A stretch of 5,282 bases of DNA from Smithellaceae bacterium (GTDB lineage: Bacteria; Desulfobacterota; Syntrophia; Syntrophales; Smithellaceae). Position 1 is the stretch's first letter. Each line of letters starts with the position of its first letter. Location of the stretch: contig JAQVLL010000165.1 in NCBI GenBank assembly GCA_028704195.1, positions 1 through 5,282 of the forward strand, in the 5' to 3' direction. A program made the position numbers and the translations under genes. The notes beneath the pieces were generated by a model. That model worked only from the letters and a program-made list of their open reading frames with translations. It was not told the origin of the DNA and did not search any database. Below, one piece after another: positions 1-5,282 of the stretch.

Positions 1-208
1 ATAACGAGAAGGAATCCGCGTTTTTTACCGTAATCATCGCTTTACCGCCAGGTCCGCCGGTCCGGTGATATTCAAATGCTTTTCCACTGACAACCCAATT
101 GTCCGGTGATGTACTCTGGTCGCTTTCCAGCGTGCCGTTGTCCACCAGGTTGGCACCGTGTAATCCGCTTGCTCCGATGAGCAACATCAATTTCAGCAAT
201 CTGGACAT
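1..208 (-). CDS. Secreted protein, N-terminal fragment with CBM-like start (partial)
   Basis: Only the first 69 residues are in the window; the gene runs off the left edge. It starts at ATG 208-206, behind AAGGAG at 215-220 with 6-nt spacing. The N-terminus MSRLLKLMLLIGASGLHGA is a short signal peptide: basic n-region, hydrophobic core of about residues 7-16, and a possible cleavage after HGA (residue 19). The mature part opens NLVDNGTLE, followed by SPDNW about 14 residues on. This spacing is typical of the first strand of CBM4/9-like (PF02018-type) carbohydrate-binding domains, which often begin N-L-V-x-N-G-x-F/L-E and then P-x-x-W. The protein is therefore probably exported and may bind a glycan. 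It could be the front of a glycoside hydrolase, a polysaccharide lyase or a binding-only protein; the fragment does not say which. It lies downstream of the prepilin-like gene on the same strand. Start and export are fairly sure; the domain call is moderate. Confidence 0.72.
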   Translation of the reverse strand, partial: MSRLLKLMLLIGASGLHGANLVDNGTLESDQSTSPDNWVVSGKAFEYHRTGGPGGKAMITVKNADSFSL

Positions 209-214
209 AAAAAT

Positions 215-220
215 CTCCTT
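215..220 (-). promoter_or_regulatory. Ribosome binding site of the secreted protein
   Basis: On the minus strand this reads AAGGAG, 6 nt before ATG 208. It fixes the frame of the truncated gene. An overlapping minus-strand reading frame (260-72) has no such site and no signal peptide. Confidence 0.8.
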
Positions 221-243
221 GTTGTAAATTTTCATAATTATTT

Positions 244-268
244 AAAAAGCAGGGGATCAAGCACCCCT
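244..268 (-). terminator. Putative weak rho-independent terminator
   Basis: On the minus strand AGGGG (255-251 on its complementary arm, CCCCT) pairs across an 8-nt loop: the arms lie at 264-268 and 251-255. They are followed by GC and then five T residues (248-244). It lies 66 nt after the prepilin stop and 36 nt before the start of the secreted protein gene. The stem is only 5 bp and is separated by 2 nt from the T-run, so termination would be partial at best. An alternative 5-bp hairpin (267-271 with 257-261) shares bases with it and cannot form at the same time. Confidence 0.35.
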
Positions 269-334
269 TGAGTATAAGATAAGATCCGCCCGGAAATCCG
301 AGAGCTTTCGTAAAGCGGTTGCCTATTCATCAAA

Positions 335-1066
335 TTATTGCTGATCCAGCCACATGCGCGACAGCTCCGCAGTAGTGTTCAGGAAATATTTGCTGCTGAG
401 CGGAGCGGATTCAACGTGTCCATCGACAAACGATAGATTCACGATTTTGCCGTGAGGATTGGTATAGTGCAGTATATTAGCATAAAAATCAGTTGTTGTG
501 GCGGGATAGATAATGTAATACGATGAATCAGCAGTTGCCACCAATTCTGATGGACGGCGTATTTGATTAATCTTTCGTCGTTTCAGCGCACCGCCAAAAC
601 TAATGGTGTCATCGCCGGAACAGGACAGCCCGCGATGGTTGTACCCGATTCTGGCTCGTCTGCCACCGGTATAGTAGTAGTAAAAATTACGACGACCGGC
701 AATATTTTCGGCAGTCATTCCCGAGGTATCAAATTGGGAACAAACTAAAACCCTGCCGTTTTCATTGACATATGTGAGCAGCCGCTGCTGCCAGTATTGA
801 TAAAAATAACGGGTTCCGCCATAGTATTCGTCGGAATAATAGCAATCGAGAAACCAGTCGTTGTTGTCGGTGCAGTACGCAGCAATTGCGCCGGCTGCCT
901 GCCGCATATTGGACACACATTTGGCGGTTCTGGCTTTTTCGCGTGCCGTATTCAACGCCGGCAACAGCATTGCCGCCAAAATCGCGATAATCGCGATTAC
1001 GACGAGCAATTCAATGAGGGTGAAACCGTTGACTATCAACGACTTACGCCTTTTTTGTTTTTTCAT
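335..1066 (-). CDS. Prepilin-like secreted/surface protein with H-X9-DG motif
   Basis: A 243-residue protein with a type IV prepilin/pseudopilin N-terminus. A basic leader (KKQKRRK) ends at Gly14, then FTLIELLVVIAIIAIL follows, with the conserved Glu at mature position 5 (E19). Prepilin peptidase (PilD/GspO type) would be expected to cut after Gly14 and methylate Phe15. The hydrophobic helix (about 15-37) is followed by a MLLPALNTAREKAR helix segment. Near the C-terminus His205, nine residues, then Asp215-Gly216 form the H-X9-DG motif of the prepilin family common in Lentisphaerota and Planctomycetota. The middle is rich in Tyr, including a YYYY run. The role of these proteins is unknown; they are not clearly structural pilins and often sit near secreted hydrolases, as here. 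ATG 1066 is chosen because TAGGAG lies 8 nt upstream; the GTG at 1072 is only 2 nt from that site. An in-frame extension reaches further upstream but contains a TAA. Confidence 0.93.
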   Translation of the reverse strand: MKKQKRRKSLIVNGFTLIELLVVIAIIAILAAMLLPALNTAREKARTAKCVSNMRQAAGAIAAYCTDNNDWFLDCYYSDEYYGGTRYFYQYWQQRLLTYVNENGRVLVCSQFDTSGMTAENIAGRRNFYYYYTGGRRARIGYNHRGLSCSGDDTISFGGALKRRKINQIRRPSELVATADSSYYIIYPATTTDFYANILHYTNPHGKIVNLSFVDGHVESAPLSSKYFLNTTAELSRMWLDQQ

Positions 1067-1180
1067 TTTCACATCTCCTAGTTTTTTTAGAGTTAAATTG
1101 TTCTGGTCATCATTGTGGTTGCGCCAGAAAAAATTCGAGATTTTTCCGAGCCTGCCGGTTTGCGATTCATGTTATGTCAT
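1067..1180 (-). other. In-frame prepilin leader extension interrupted by TAA
   Basis: ATG 1180 is exactly 38 codons upstream of, and in frame with, the prepilin ATG at 1066. Reading on gives Met-Thr-stop (TAA 1174-1172), then 35 open codons beginning HESQTGRLGK, passing through NFFWRNHNDDQNN and LTLKKLGDV, and joining the prepilin. The Shine-Dalgarno in front of ATG 1180 is better than the one in front of ATG 1066. Two readings fit. Either an ancestral prepilin with a long leader has been shortened by a nonsense mutation, with translation now from 1066, or this is a 5' untranslated leader that is open by chance. Long variable leaders before the FTLIE segment are, from memory, common in Lentisphaerota prepilins, which favours the first reading. 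A single base change at 1174-1172 would open a 281-residue ORF. Confidence 0.4.
1075..1079 (-). promoter_or_regulatory. Ribosome binding site deciding the prepilin start
   Basis: AGGAG on the minus strand, 8 nt before ATG 1066 but only 2 nt before the GTG at 1072. The spacing favours the ATG and a 243-residue product. Confidence 0.7.
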
Positions 1181-1188
1181 TTTGGGTT

Positions 1189-1196
1189 ACCTCCTT
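1189..1196 (-). promoter_or_regulatory. Very strong Shine-Dalgarno before a two-codon ORF
   Basis: AAGGAGGT on the minus strand is a near-complete anti-16S match. It lies 8 nt before ATG 1180, which reads Met-Thr and then TAA at 1174-1172. A second ATG at 1170, one base after that TAA, opens a 25-codon frame ending at 1093. Having the best ribosome site of the window in front of a two-codon frame is odd. It may be a relic start of the prepilin or a translated leader. Confidence 0.55.
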
Positions 1197-1241
1197 GTTT
1201 TATCATTCTGATATTGTTTTCGCTTATATATCGTTTCCCTC
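1197..1241 (-). promoter_or_regulatory. AT-rich possible promoter region for the prepilin gene
   Basis: Between the oxidoreductase terminator-like hairpin and the strong Shine-Dalgarno, the minus strand is AT-rich and contains TATATAAG (around 1223-1230), which includes a TATAAG close to a sigma-70 -10 box. No convincing -35 box lies 16-18 bases upstream. The call rests on position (first gap big enough for a promoter after the operon) and composition only. Confidence 0.25.
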
Positions 1242-1258
1242 AAAAAACTGATTCAGTT
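1242..1258 (-). terminator. Small hairpin with T-run at the operon end
   Basis: On the minus strand AACTG-AAT-CAGTT is followed directly by T residues (arms 1254-1258 and 1246-1250, T-run 1247-1242). The upstream arm overlaps the TAA stop of the oxidoreductase gene at 1259-1257. The stem is 5 bp and mostly A-T, so it is a weak terminator candidate. The same symmetrical sequence could instead be a protein-binding site. Confidence 0.35.
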
Positions 1259-2336
1259 AAAACTCGTTGAAAACTTTTGCGCTCTGCTTATTTCTTATTG
1301 ATTCCCAGCAGGCGGCGCAAGTAGCGATGCACTTTGCCCCCTCGATTTCGTTGACGGTTATGGGTTTGCCGTCAAATACGGCAGCCTCCATTTCCTGGAC
1401 ATACTTCATTACTGACATAAGATGACCGGAATAACTTTTGCCGTCAAAGTCCTCCGCAACATCGTCTTTGGTAAAGTGTACTTCCTGTCGCGGCGCATCG
1501 TGGCGTCCACCTTCGCGATATGCGGCGTGATAATTCACAATAGTACCTTGCGTGCCGAAGATGCTGACGCCTTCCATGGGCATAATATCACTTATCGAGC
1601 CGCCAGGTTGTTCGTGGATGCCACATGCAGTCATTACCCGGGCAAGCACGCCGTTTTTGAATTTCATATTGATGATGAAATTCATTTCTTTTTTCTGCGG
1701 ATAGCGTGTATCGACAGAACTGGGACAACCGTAAGCGTGGACCTCATCGACATCGCCGAAATACCAGCGCAAATGATCAATAGGATGGCATGCTCCGCCG
1801 TAAATGATGTCTTGCGGGTGTTCGTAGCGCCAGGCACCGCGGTCAAACACTTTCCACATGTCGCCATGAACATAACTTGCCTCGGCCATCATGGCGGTAC
1901 CAATTTTTCCACTGTCATAAAATTTCTTGACTTCCTGATGATGTGTTACAAAACGTCTGGTTTGACCGACCAAAAATTTCCGATTGAACTTACGCACAAG
2001 TCTGACAGTTTCTTTTGCCTCATCAAGACTGACAACCAGGGGTTTGGTGCAGATAACGTGCTTACCGTTTTCGAGTGCCATCCGGATCATGTCGAGATGG
2101 AGATGATCAGGCGAAAAAATGCCAATCACATCAATGTCTTCTCTTTTGATCAGTTCGCGCCAGTCGGTTGTCGCATACGGAACGAGGAACTCAGAACCGT
2201 ATTGGTCAAGCCGGTCCTGGCGGACATCACATATTCCTCGGACTTCAGAACGAAATTGTCCGAGATGACGATTGACATGGAGCATATTGTTCCCCATTGA
2301 CAATCCAATAACACCGATTCCAAGTATTTCACCCAT
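1257..2336 (-). CDS. Gfo/Idh/MocA family NAD(P)-dependent oxidoreductase
   Basis: A 359-residue cytoplasmic protein of normal family length. The N-terminal Rossmann fold starts with GIGVIG (residues 6-11), the dinucleotide-binding glycine motif, with the acid D38 in GICDVR at the end of strand 2. SPDHLH (75-80) and ICTKPL (95-100) follow. The latter corresponds to the family's E-K-P motif with Thr in place of Glu, and Lys98 is kept. GGACHPIDHLRWYFG (from 180) carries the usual active-site pattern with His184, Asp187 and His188. The C-terminal alpha/beta domain runs from about 125 to 345. Members oxidise or reduce sugars, inositols or sugar acids with NAD(P); the exact substrate cannot be told. 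The start at ATG 2336 is supported by GAGG at 2344-2347, 7 nt upstream. It is the last gene of the operon, 30 nt after the isomerase-like gene. A sugar dehydrogenase making a lactone would fit the amidohydrolase upstream. Confidence 0.92.
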   Translation of the reverse strand: MGEILGIGVIGLSMGNNMLHVNRHLGQFRSEVRGICDVRQDRLDQYGSEFLVPYATTDWRELIKREDIDVIGIFSPDHLHLDMIRMALENGKHVICTKPLVVSLDEAKETVRLVRKFNRKFLVGQTRRFVTHHQEVKKFYDSGKIGTAMMAEASYVHGDMWKVFDRGAWRYEHPQDIIYGGACHPIDHLRWYFGDVDEVHAYGCPSSVDTRYPQKKEMNFIINMKFKNGVLARVMTACGIHEQPGGSISDIMPMEGVSIFGTQGTIVNYHAAYREGGRHDAPRQEVHFTKDDVAEDFDGKSYSGHLMSVMKYVQEMEAAVFDGKPITVNEIEGAKCIATCAACWESIRNKQSAKVFNEF

Positions 2337-2367
2337 AGGATTTCCTCTTCATATATTTAAGATTTAT

Positions 2368-3747
2368 TTAGAAAATCACAAAATTCCAATTCATAATTTT
2401 TGCATATTGACGCATTATCTGATAATCAGGGTTGTAAACCAGAGCCAGGTGATGCGTTCCTCCGTGCTGACTGTATTCCTCCAGCATCCTTTCGAGTTGC
2501 ATATCTGGGCGGAACCATCCACAAATCCCCTTTATCGCGGTCTCTTCCGGTGCTTGCATTTTGCCAGCACAGACAATCATCGAGAAGGAACCTTGCGGTC
2601 CGGGCGCCAGGTTAACCAGTGCGGCCATTCCGGATTTCATGATTCCTTCCGCCGCCGCAGGGCTTTCTGCATCAAAAAACGGCAGGTCCTTTTCAGTTAA
2701 GTGCGGTTTTGCCGCAAGGATGTTCACATTGACCTCTCCCATATGTGAAAGAAACACCCGGTTTCCTTTCCAGTCGGGGCAGAACATTTCGGCAAAAGTA
2801 GTGTCCGGGAAAATTTTAAGCAATGATGCCACCAGTACGGCAGTAAGAACGTCGCCTTCTCCTGCATAACCGATGCCTCGCGCCATGGCCTGCGACGCCT
2901 CCAGGAAAGGGATGGTCGTCAGTCCGCATTCCCCGTCTATGTCCATAAAATTAAAGGTAAACGCCGAAAGTTTTTCCTGTTCAATCCAGTTTCTGACGGT
3001 CAGCGCAGTACTTGCAGTGCGGAACAAACACTCCTGCGAAATGTTATCATCCTTGATAAACCGGTCGCTATAATTGCGTAATTCATTTTCGACTTCAGTA
3101 TTTTTCGGCTGCATTGTGCGCAACAGTCCGGGGTTTGAATGTATAATCTTTATTCCGATGCTTTTTTCCAATTCTGGAAAAGGAACCGCGAAGTCGCCCA
3201 TGCCGCTGAATGGGGAGCCAATAATGCCGACAACGGCGGTTTTCATTGCCTCTGCTGCCAAGCAAGCCTTGACGTCGGCAATAATCCGGTCAAGAACATT
3301 CGAATTCCGCCAATGTCCGGCTTCAATCATGAAAGATTTCTCCTTGCGGATCAACATATTGGCAAGATCCTGAACCCCATGAATGCCGTGATTGGACATA
3401 ATGCGTTTCGCATCGATATTAAATCCGAATTCAAAGTCGGGAGTGGTATCCAGCATGATCAAGGGAACTCTGGTGGCGGCCAGCACACCCGCAGATTCCA
3501 ATGACGGAGAGTAGGCCAGGTGCAGCGTAACAATGACCTCAACCCGATGTTTTTCCAGTGTTTTCACCGCTTCCGCAAATTCCGCGGCAACACAATTTAC
3601 CGGCGCGGCAATTACCTTTAAGTTACGTTTTTCCAGTTCCTGCTTGATTATTGCGGCAAAAGACTCCATTTCCTGACGAAGCTCAGGAACGACATCGTCA
3701 TACAAGCGCAGATAAAGCGGCAATAGTCCGACTACGGGCTTACTCAT
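2368..3747 (-). CDS. L-arabinose/L-fucose isomerase-like protein
   Basis: A 459-residue protein, slightly shorter than E. coli AraA (500). Its C-terminal half aligns by eye with AraA: GYAGEGD (293-299), TFAE (317-320), LSHMGEV (333-339) with an AAKPHL stretch after it, and GGTHHL (429-434) before MRQYAKIMNW. The residues matching AraA's metal and catalytic set (E306, E333, H350, H450) are E297, E320, H335 and H432/H433, with nearly the same spacing. The protein therefore keeps what is needed for Mn-dependent aldose-ketose isomerisation. The N-terminal half (domains 1-2) is divergent, so the sugar is unknown. The start ATG 3747 overlaps the amidohydrolase stop as ATGA, implying translational coupling, with AAGG 7 nt upstream. 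The kinase encoded earlier in the operon could phosphorylate its ketose product. Family is fairly sure; it should not be called AraA, because divergent members of this superfamily have unknown substrates. Confidence 0.88.
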   Translation of the reverse strand: MSKPVVGLLPLYLRLYDDVVPELRQEMESFAAIIKQELEKRNLKVIAAPVNCVAAEFAEAVKTLEKHRVEVIVTLHLAYSPSLESAGVLAATRVPLIMLDTTPDFEFGFNIDAKRIMSNHGIHGVQDLANMLIRKEKSFMIEAGHWRNSNVLDRIIADVKACLAAEAMKTAVVGIIGSPFSGMGDFAVPFPELEKSIGIKIIHSNPGLLRTMQPKNTEVENELRNYSDRFIKDDNISQECLFRTASTALTVRNWIEQEKLSAFTFNFMDIDGECGLTTIPFLEASQAMARGIGYAGEGDVLTAVLVASLLKIFPDTTFAEMFCPDWKGNRVFLSHMGEVNVNILAAKPHLTEKDLPFFDAESPAAAEGIMKSGMAALVNLAPGPQGSFSMIVCAGKMQAPEETAIKGICGWFRPDMQLERMLEEYSQHGGTHHLALVYNPDYQIMRQYAKIMNWNFVIF

Positions 3748-4793
3748 GGCATTTCCTTATATTTCAAAATTTTTACCTTTTTTGCAACCGAAGAAAACAA
3801 TCTGAACGCATTGCCGAAAAAGATATTTTCCTGTTCGTCACTGGACAAGCCGGCACGTCTGGCCGCTTGAATGATCGCACGTAACTGTTCATAATAGAAG
3901 AAAGTGAATTTAAGGACATGTTCACGGTCATAAATGGATGTTCCGATTTGATAATCTTCTCCAGTCAGGTAAGCGTACTGATTATTGATTTCCACTGATT
4001 TTCCGCGCAACATGGCAATCGGGGCATCGGAGCCGAACAGAATACGGTCGCGCGGAAATACCTTGAAGGCATATTCAAGAACCCCTTCATGATTAACCAT
4101 CGCAGTATCAATGTAGGCATTCGGGCAGGCCGCCACTTTTTCCAATTGTCCGGTAACCGCTTCAAGATAATATGCTCGTCCGATGTGGGCAAAAATAAAG
4201 GCAATGTCGGGGTAGCGATGGCATAATTCCACCATTTGCCGCTGATTTACCGGGTCGGCAAGCCGTCCTGGACGCGGAATATGAAGAGTAATTGCCAGAG
4301 CGTTTTCATTTGCGAACTCCAGGTGTTCAGAGGATATCATATCCATTATAGTAATTTCACTGTCGTCCTTGCTGCGGACGAAACAACTATAAGGTTTATA
4401 CCCGACAAGTTTATGCCGTATAATTCTCCCGGAAACGCTCGCGACCGATTCGGAGGGCGTGACCATGGTCATGCCGAAATAACGGTTATTATCGGAAATG
4501 CTTCCGGTATAAGCCGCCGCTTCTTCCGGAACGGCCTCAGCGGCGGGAAAACCGAAACTATTGAGATATATTTCCTGTTTTGGTAACATTTTTTTCATAT
4601 ATGCCAAATGCTGTTCCAGAGTATATTCCAACCCGAACTTCCGCAGTATATGAGTCGCGGGGAAATTAGTATTCGCTGTAAAGTTTTCAACATTAAGCAA
4701 GTGGACGTGGGCATCGAAAAGCTTGGACGGCAGGAAATCATTCAATTCCCGTTTGTAAATTTCCTGATCATTGGAAACAAAATCAATATTCAT
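3744..4793 (-). CDS. Amidohydrolase, PF04909/COG2159-like TIM-barrel metal hydrolase
   Basis: A 349-residue protein. Motifs follow the amidohydrolase-2 order: FDAHVHL with the metal-binding His29-x-His31, VGYKPY (130-135), LHIPRP with His171, FAHIGRA with His203, and ILFGSDAP with Asp256. It ends in ENIFFGNAFRLF, the usual I-x-x-x-N-A-x-R-L-F close of the family. Members hydrolyse lactones, decarboxylate or hydrate small acids in the cytoplasm. In a sugar operon a lactonase or sugar-acid role is plausible but not shown. The start is ATG 4793, supported by AGGAG at 4800-4804 with 6-nt spacing. A longer frame to 4898 would add 35 residues lying inside the kinase gene with no family resemblance. 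The gene overlaps the kinase stop by 11 nt and the isomerase-like start by 4 nt, so it belongs to one translationally coupled operon. Confidence 0.88.
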   Translation of the reverse strand: MNIDFVSNDQEIYKRELNDFLPSKLFDAHVHLLNVENFTANTNFPATHILRKFGLEYTLEQHLAYMKKMLPKQEIYLNSFGFPAAEAVPEEAAAYTGSISDNNRYFGMTMVTPSESVASVSGRIIRHKLVGYKPYSCFVRSKDDSEITIMDMISSEHLEFANENALAITLHIPRPGRLADPVNQRQMVELCHRYPDIAFIFAHIGRAYYLEAVTGQLEKVAACPNAYIDTAMVNHEGVLEYAFKVFPRDRILFGSDAPIAMLRGKSVEINNQYAYLTGEDYQIGTSIYDREHVLKFTFFYYEQLRAIIQAARRAGLSSDEQENIFFGNAFRLFSSVAKKVKILKYKEMP

Positions 4794-5282
4794 GTTTAAC
4801 TCCTGCCTTATTCCATGCGTCCTCTTCATCCGAATAAATACCGATTCCGATGCCTGCCAGCATGGCGGCGCCTTTAGCTCCGGCATAACTGTCGCCAATT
4901 ATTAACTTAAGTCCGGTCGCGTCAGAAATAATCCGTGGCCAGATGGGACTGCGACTGGGTCCCCCGACAATCACAGCCCGGTCAAATTCAATACCATGGT
5001 CTTTCAGTTCCGTCAGTTTTTCCTGCAACTGTAAGGCGGCATTTTCCATAACCGCCCGTGCCACATCGCCGGGGCTTGCCTTGATCATCCGCGGCGGTTT
5101 CTTCAGATCGATTTTCAAACCATTCGCTCCCACCGGAGCGGCCGCTGCCAAGTTGTCGAATATTTTATATTTCTGCGTTGAACCGGGTGCAATCAAATTA
5201 TCTACATACCACTCGATGGTATTACCTATATATGGAACGGAAAAGATTCCTCCCCATCCTCCGCCCTGGTCTGTCAAAAAGG
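4783..5282 (-). CDS. FGGY-family carbohydrate kinase, C-terminal part (partial)
   Basis: The window holds the last 165 residues; the frame is open to the right edge, so the start is outside. The fragment matches the FGGY C-terminal domain in order: GGWGGIFSVPYIGN with IEWYVDNLI (residues 8-30), RAVMENAALQLQEKL (75-89), the nucleotide-binding VIVGGPSRSPIWPRIISDATG (103-123), and AGAKGAAMLAGIGIG (133-147), with YSDEEDAWNK following. FGGY kinases phosphorylate sugars such as xylulose, ribulose, rhamnulose, fuculose or glycerol with ATP. The sugar-recognising part is mostly in the missing N-terminal domain. A kinase followed two genes later by an AraA-like isomerase suggests phosphorylation of a ketose. 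The gene ends at TGA 4785-4783, overlapping the amidohydrolase start by 11 nt. The TTG at 5277 is not a start: homologous sequence continues upstream of it. Confidence 0.9.
   Translation of the reverse strand, partial: FLTDQGGGWGGIFSVPYIGNTIEWYVDNLIAPGSTQKYKIFDNLAAAAPVGANGLKIDLKKPPRMIKASPGDVARAVMENAALQLQEKLTELKDHGIEFDRAVIVGGPSRSPIWPRIISDATGLKLIIGDSYAGAKGAAMLAGIGIGIYSDEEDAWNKAGVKHEY
4800..4804 (-). promoter_or_regulatory. Ribosome binding site deciding the amidohydrolase start
   Basis: AGGAG on the minus strand, 6 nt before ATG 4793, lying within the last codons of the kinase gene. It supports the shorter 349-residue amidohydrolase over the frame that opens at 4898. Confidence 0.75.

Noticed and set aside
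72..260. Minus-strand frame of 62 codons near the left edge
   Set aside because: It overlaps the secreted protein start in another frame and lacks a ribosome site, while the frame from 208 has a good site and a signal peptide.
271..276. TATACT as a -10 box for the secreted protein gene
   Set aside because: No -35 match at 16-18 bases, and transcription would start inside the putative terminator hairpin.
304..316. Perfect 5-bp hairpin GCTTT-CGT-AAAGC just after the prepilin stop
   Set aside because: It has no T-run on either strand and is short; chance or minor mRNA-end structure explains it.
1070..1072. GTG as the prepilin start
   Set aside because: It is only 2 nt from the AGGAG, whereas ATG 1066 is at 8 nt.
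1093..1170. 25-codon ORF as a real small protein gene
   Set aside because: It has no ribosome site of its own at proper distance and no recognisable features; it is noted only as part of the leader layout.
861..1211. Plus-strand frames over the prepilin N-terminus and leader (also 797-1081 and 563-748)
   Set aside because: They are antisense readings of the prepilin gene with no ribosome sites or domain signs.
1422..2300. Long plus-strand frame of 292 codons antisense to the oxidoreductase gene
   Set aside because: It mirrors a well-supported gene with clear motifs, has no recognisable domain, and is rich in His, Phe and Cys as antisense readings often are.
4794..4898. 35-residue N-terminal extension of the amidohydrolase
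   Set aside because: It lies inside the kinase coding region, has no family resemblance, and the ribosome site at 4800-4804 supports ATG 4793.

Overview
The window is a densely packed, single-direction stretch of bacterial DNA in which every supported gene lies on the minus strand, so transcription runs from high to low coordinates. The best clue to the host is the prepilin-like protein at 335-1066. It combines a textbook type IV pilin N-terminus with an exact H-X9-DG motif near its C-terminus. Such proteins occur in large numbers in the Planctomycetota-Verrucomicrobiota-Lentisphaerota group. Its position beside a secreted carbohydrate-binding-type protein and a sugar catabolic operon points most to a Lentisphaerota (Victivallis-like) bacterium. 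That assignment is inference from gene content, not from a marker gene.

Region by region, in transcription order. (1) 5282-1257 is a four-gene catabolic operon with no room for internal promoters. It holds the C-terminal part of an FGGY-family carbohydrate kinase (5' end outside the window), a PF04909-type amidohydrolase (overlaps the kinase by 11 nt), an L-arabinose/L-fucose isomerase-like protein (4-nt ATGA overlap with the amidohydrolase), and a Gfo/Idh/MocA oxidoreductase (30-nt gap). A small hairpin with a T-run overlaps the oxidoreductase stop codon and may end the operon. (2) 1256-1067 is a 190-nt gap carrying an AT-rich possible promoter region and a very strong Shine-Dalgarno at 1189-1196. 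Its ATG is in frame with the downstream prepilin but is stopped after two codons by TAA. (3) 1066-335 is the prepilin-like protein. (4) 334-209 holds a putative weak terminator with an alternative hairpin. (5) 208-1 is the start of a secreted protein with a signal peptide and a CBM-like N-terminus, cut off by the window edge.

How the genes may work together: isomerase plus kinase suggests aldose-to-ketose conversion and phosphorylation, while oxidoreductase plus amidohydrolase suggests sugar oxidation and lactone or acid processing. The secreted protein may bind or process the glycan source. The substrate cannot be read from the sequence. No RNA genes, insertion sequences, CRISPR arrays or integration sites were seen, and there is no gene-free stretch above 300 bases.
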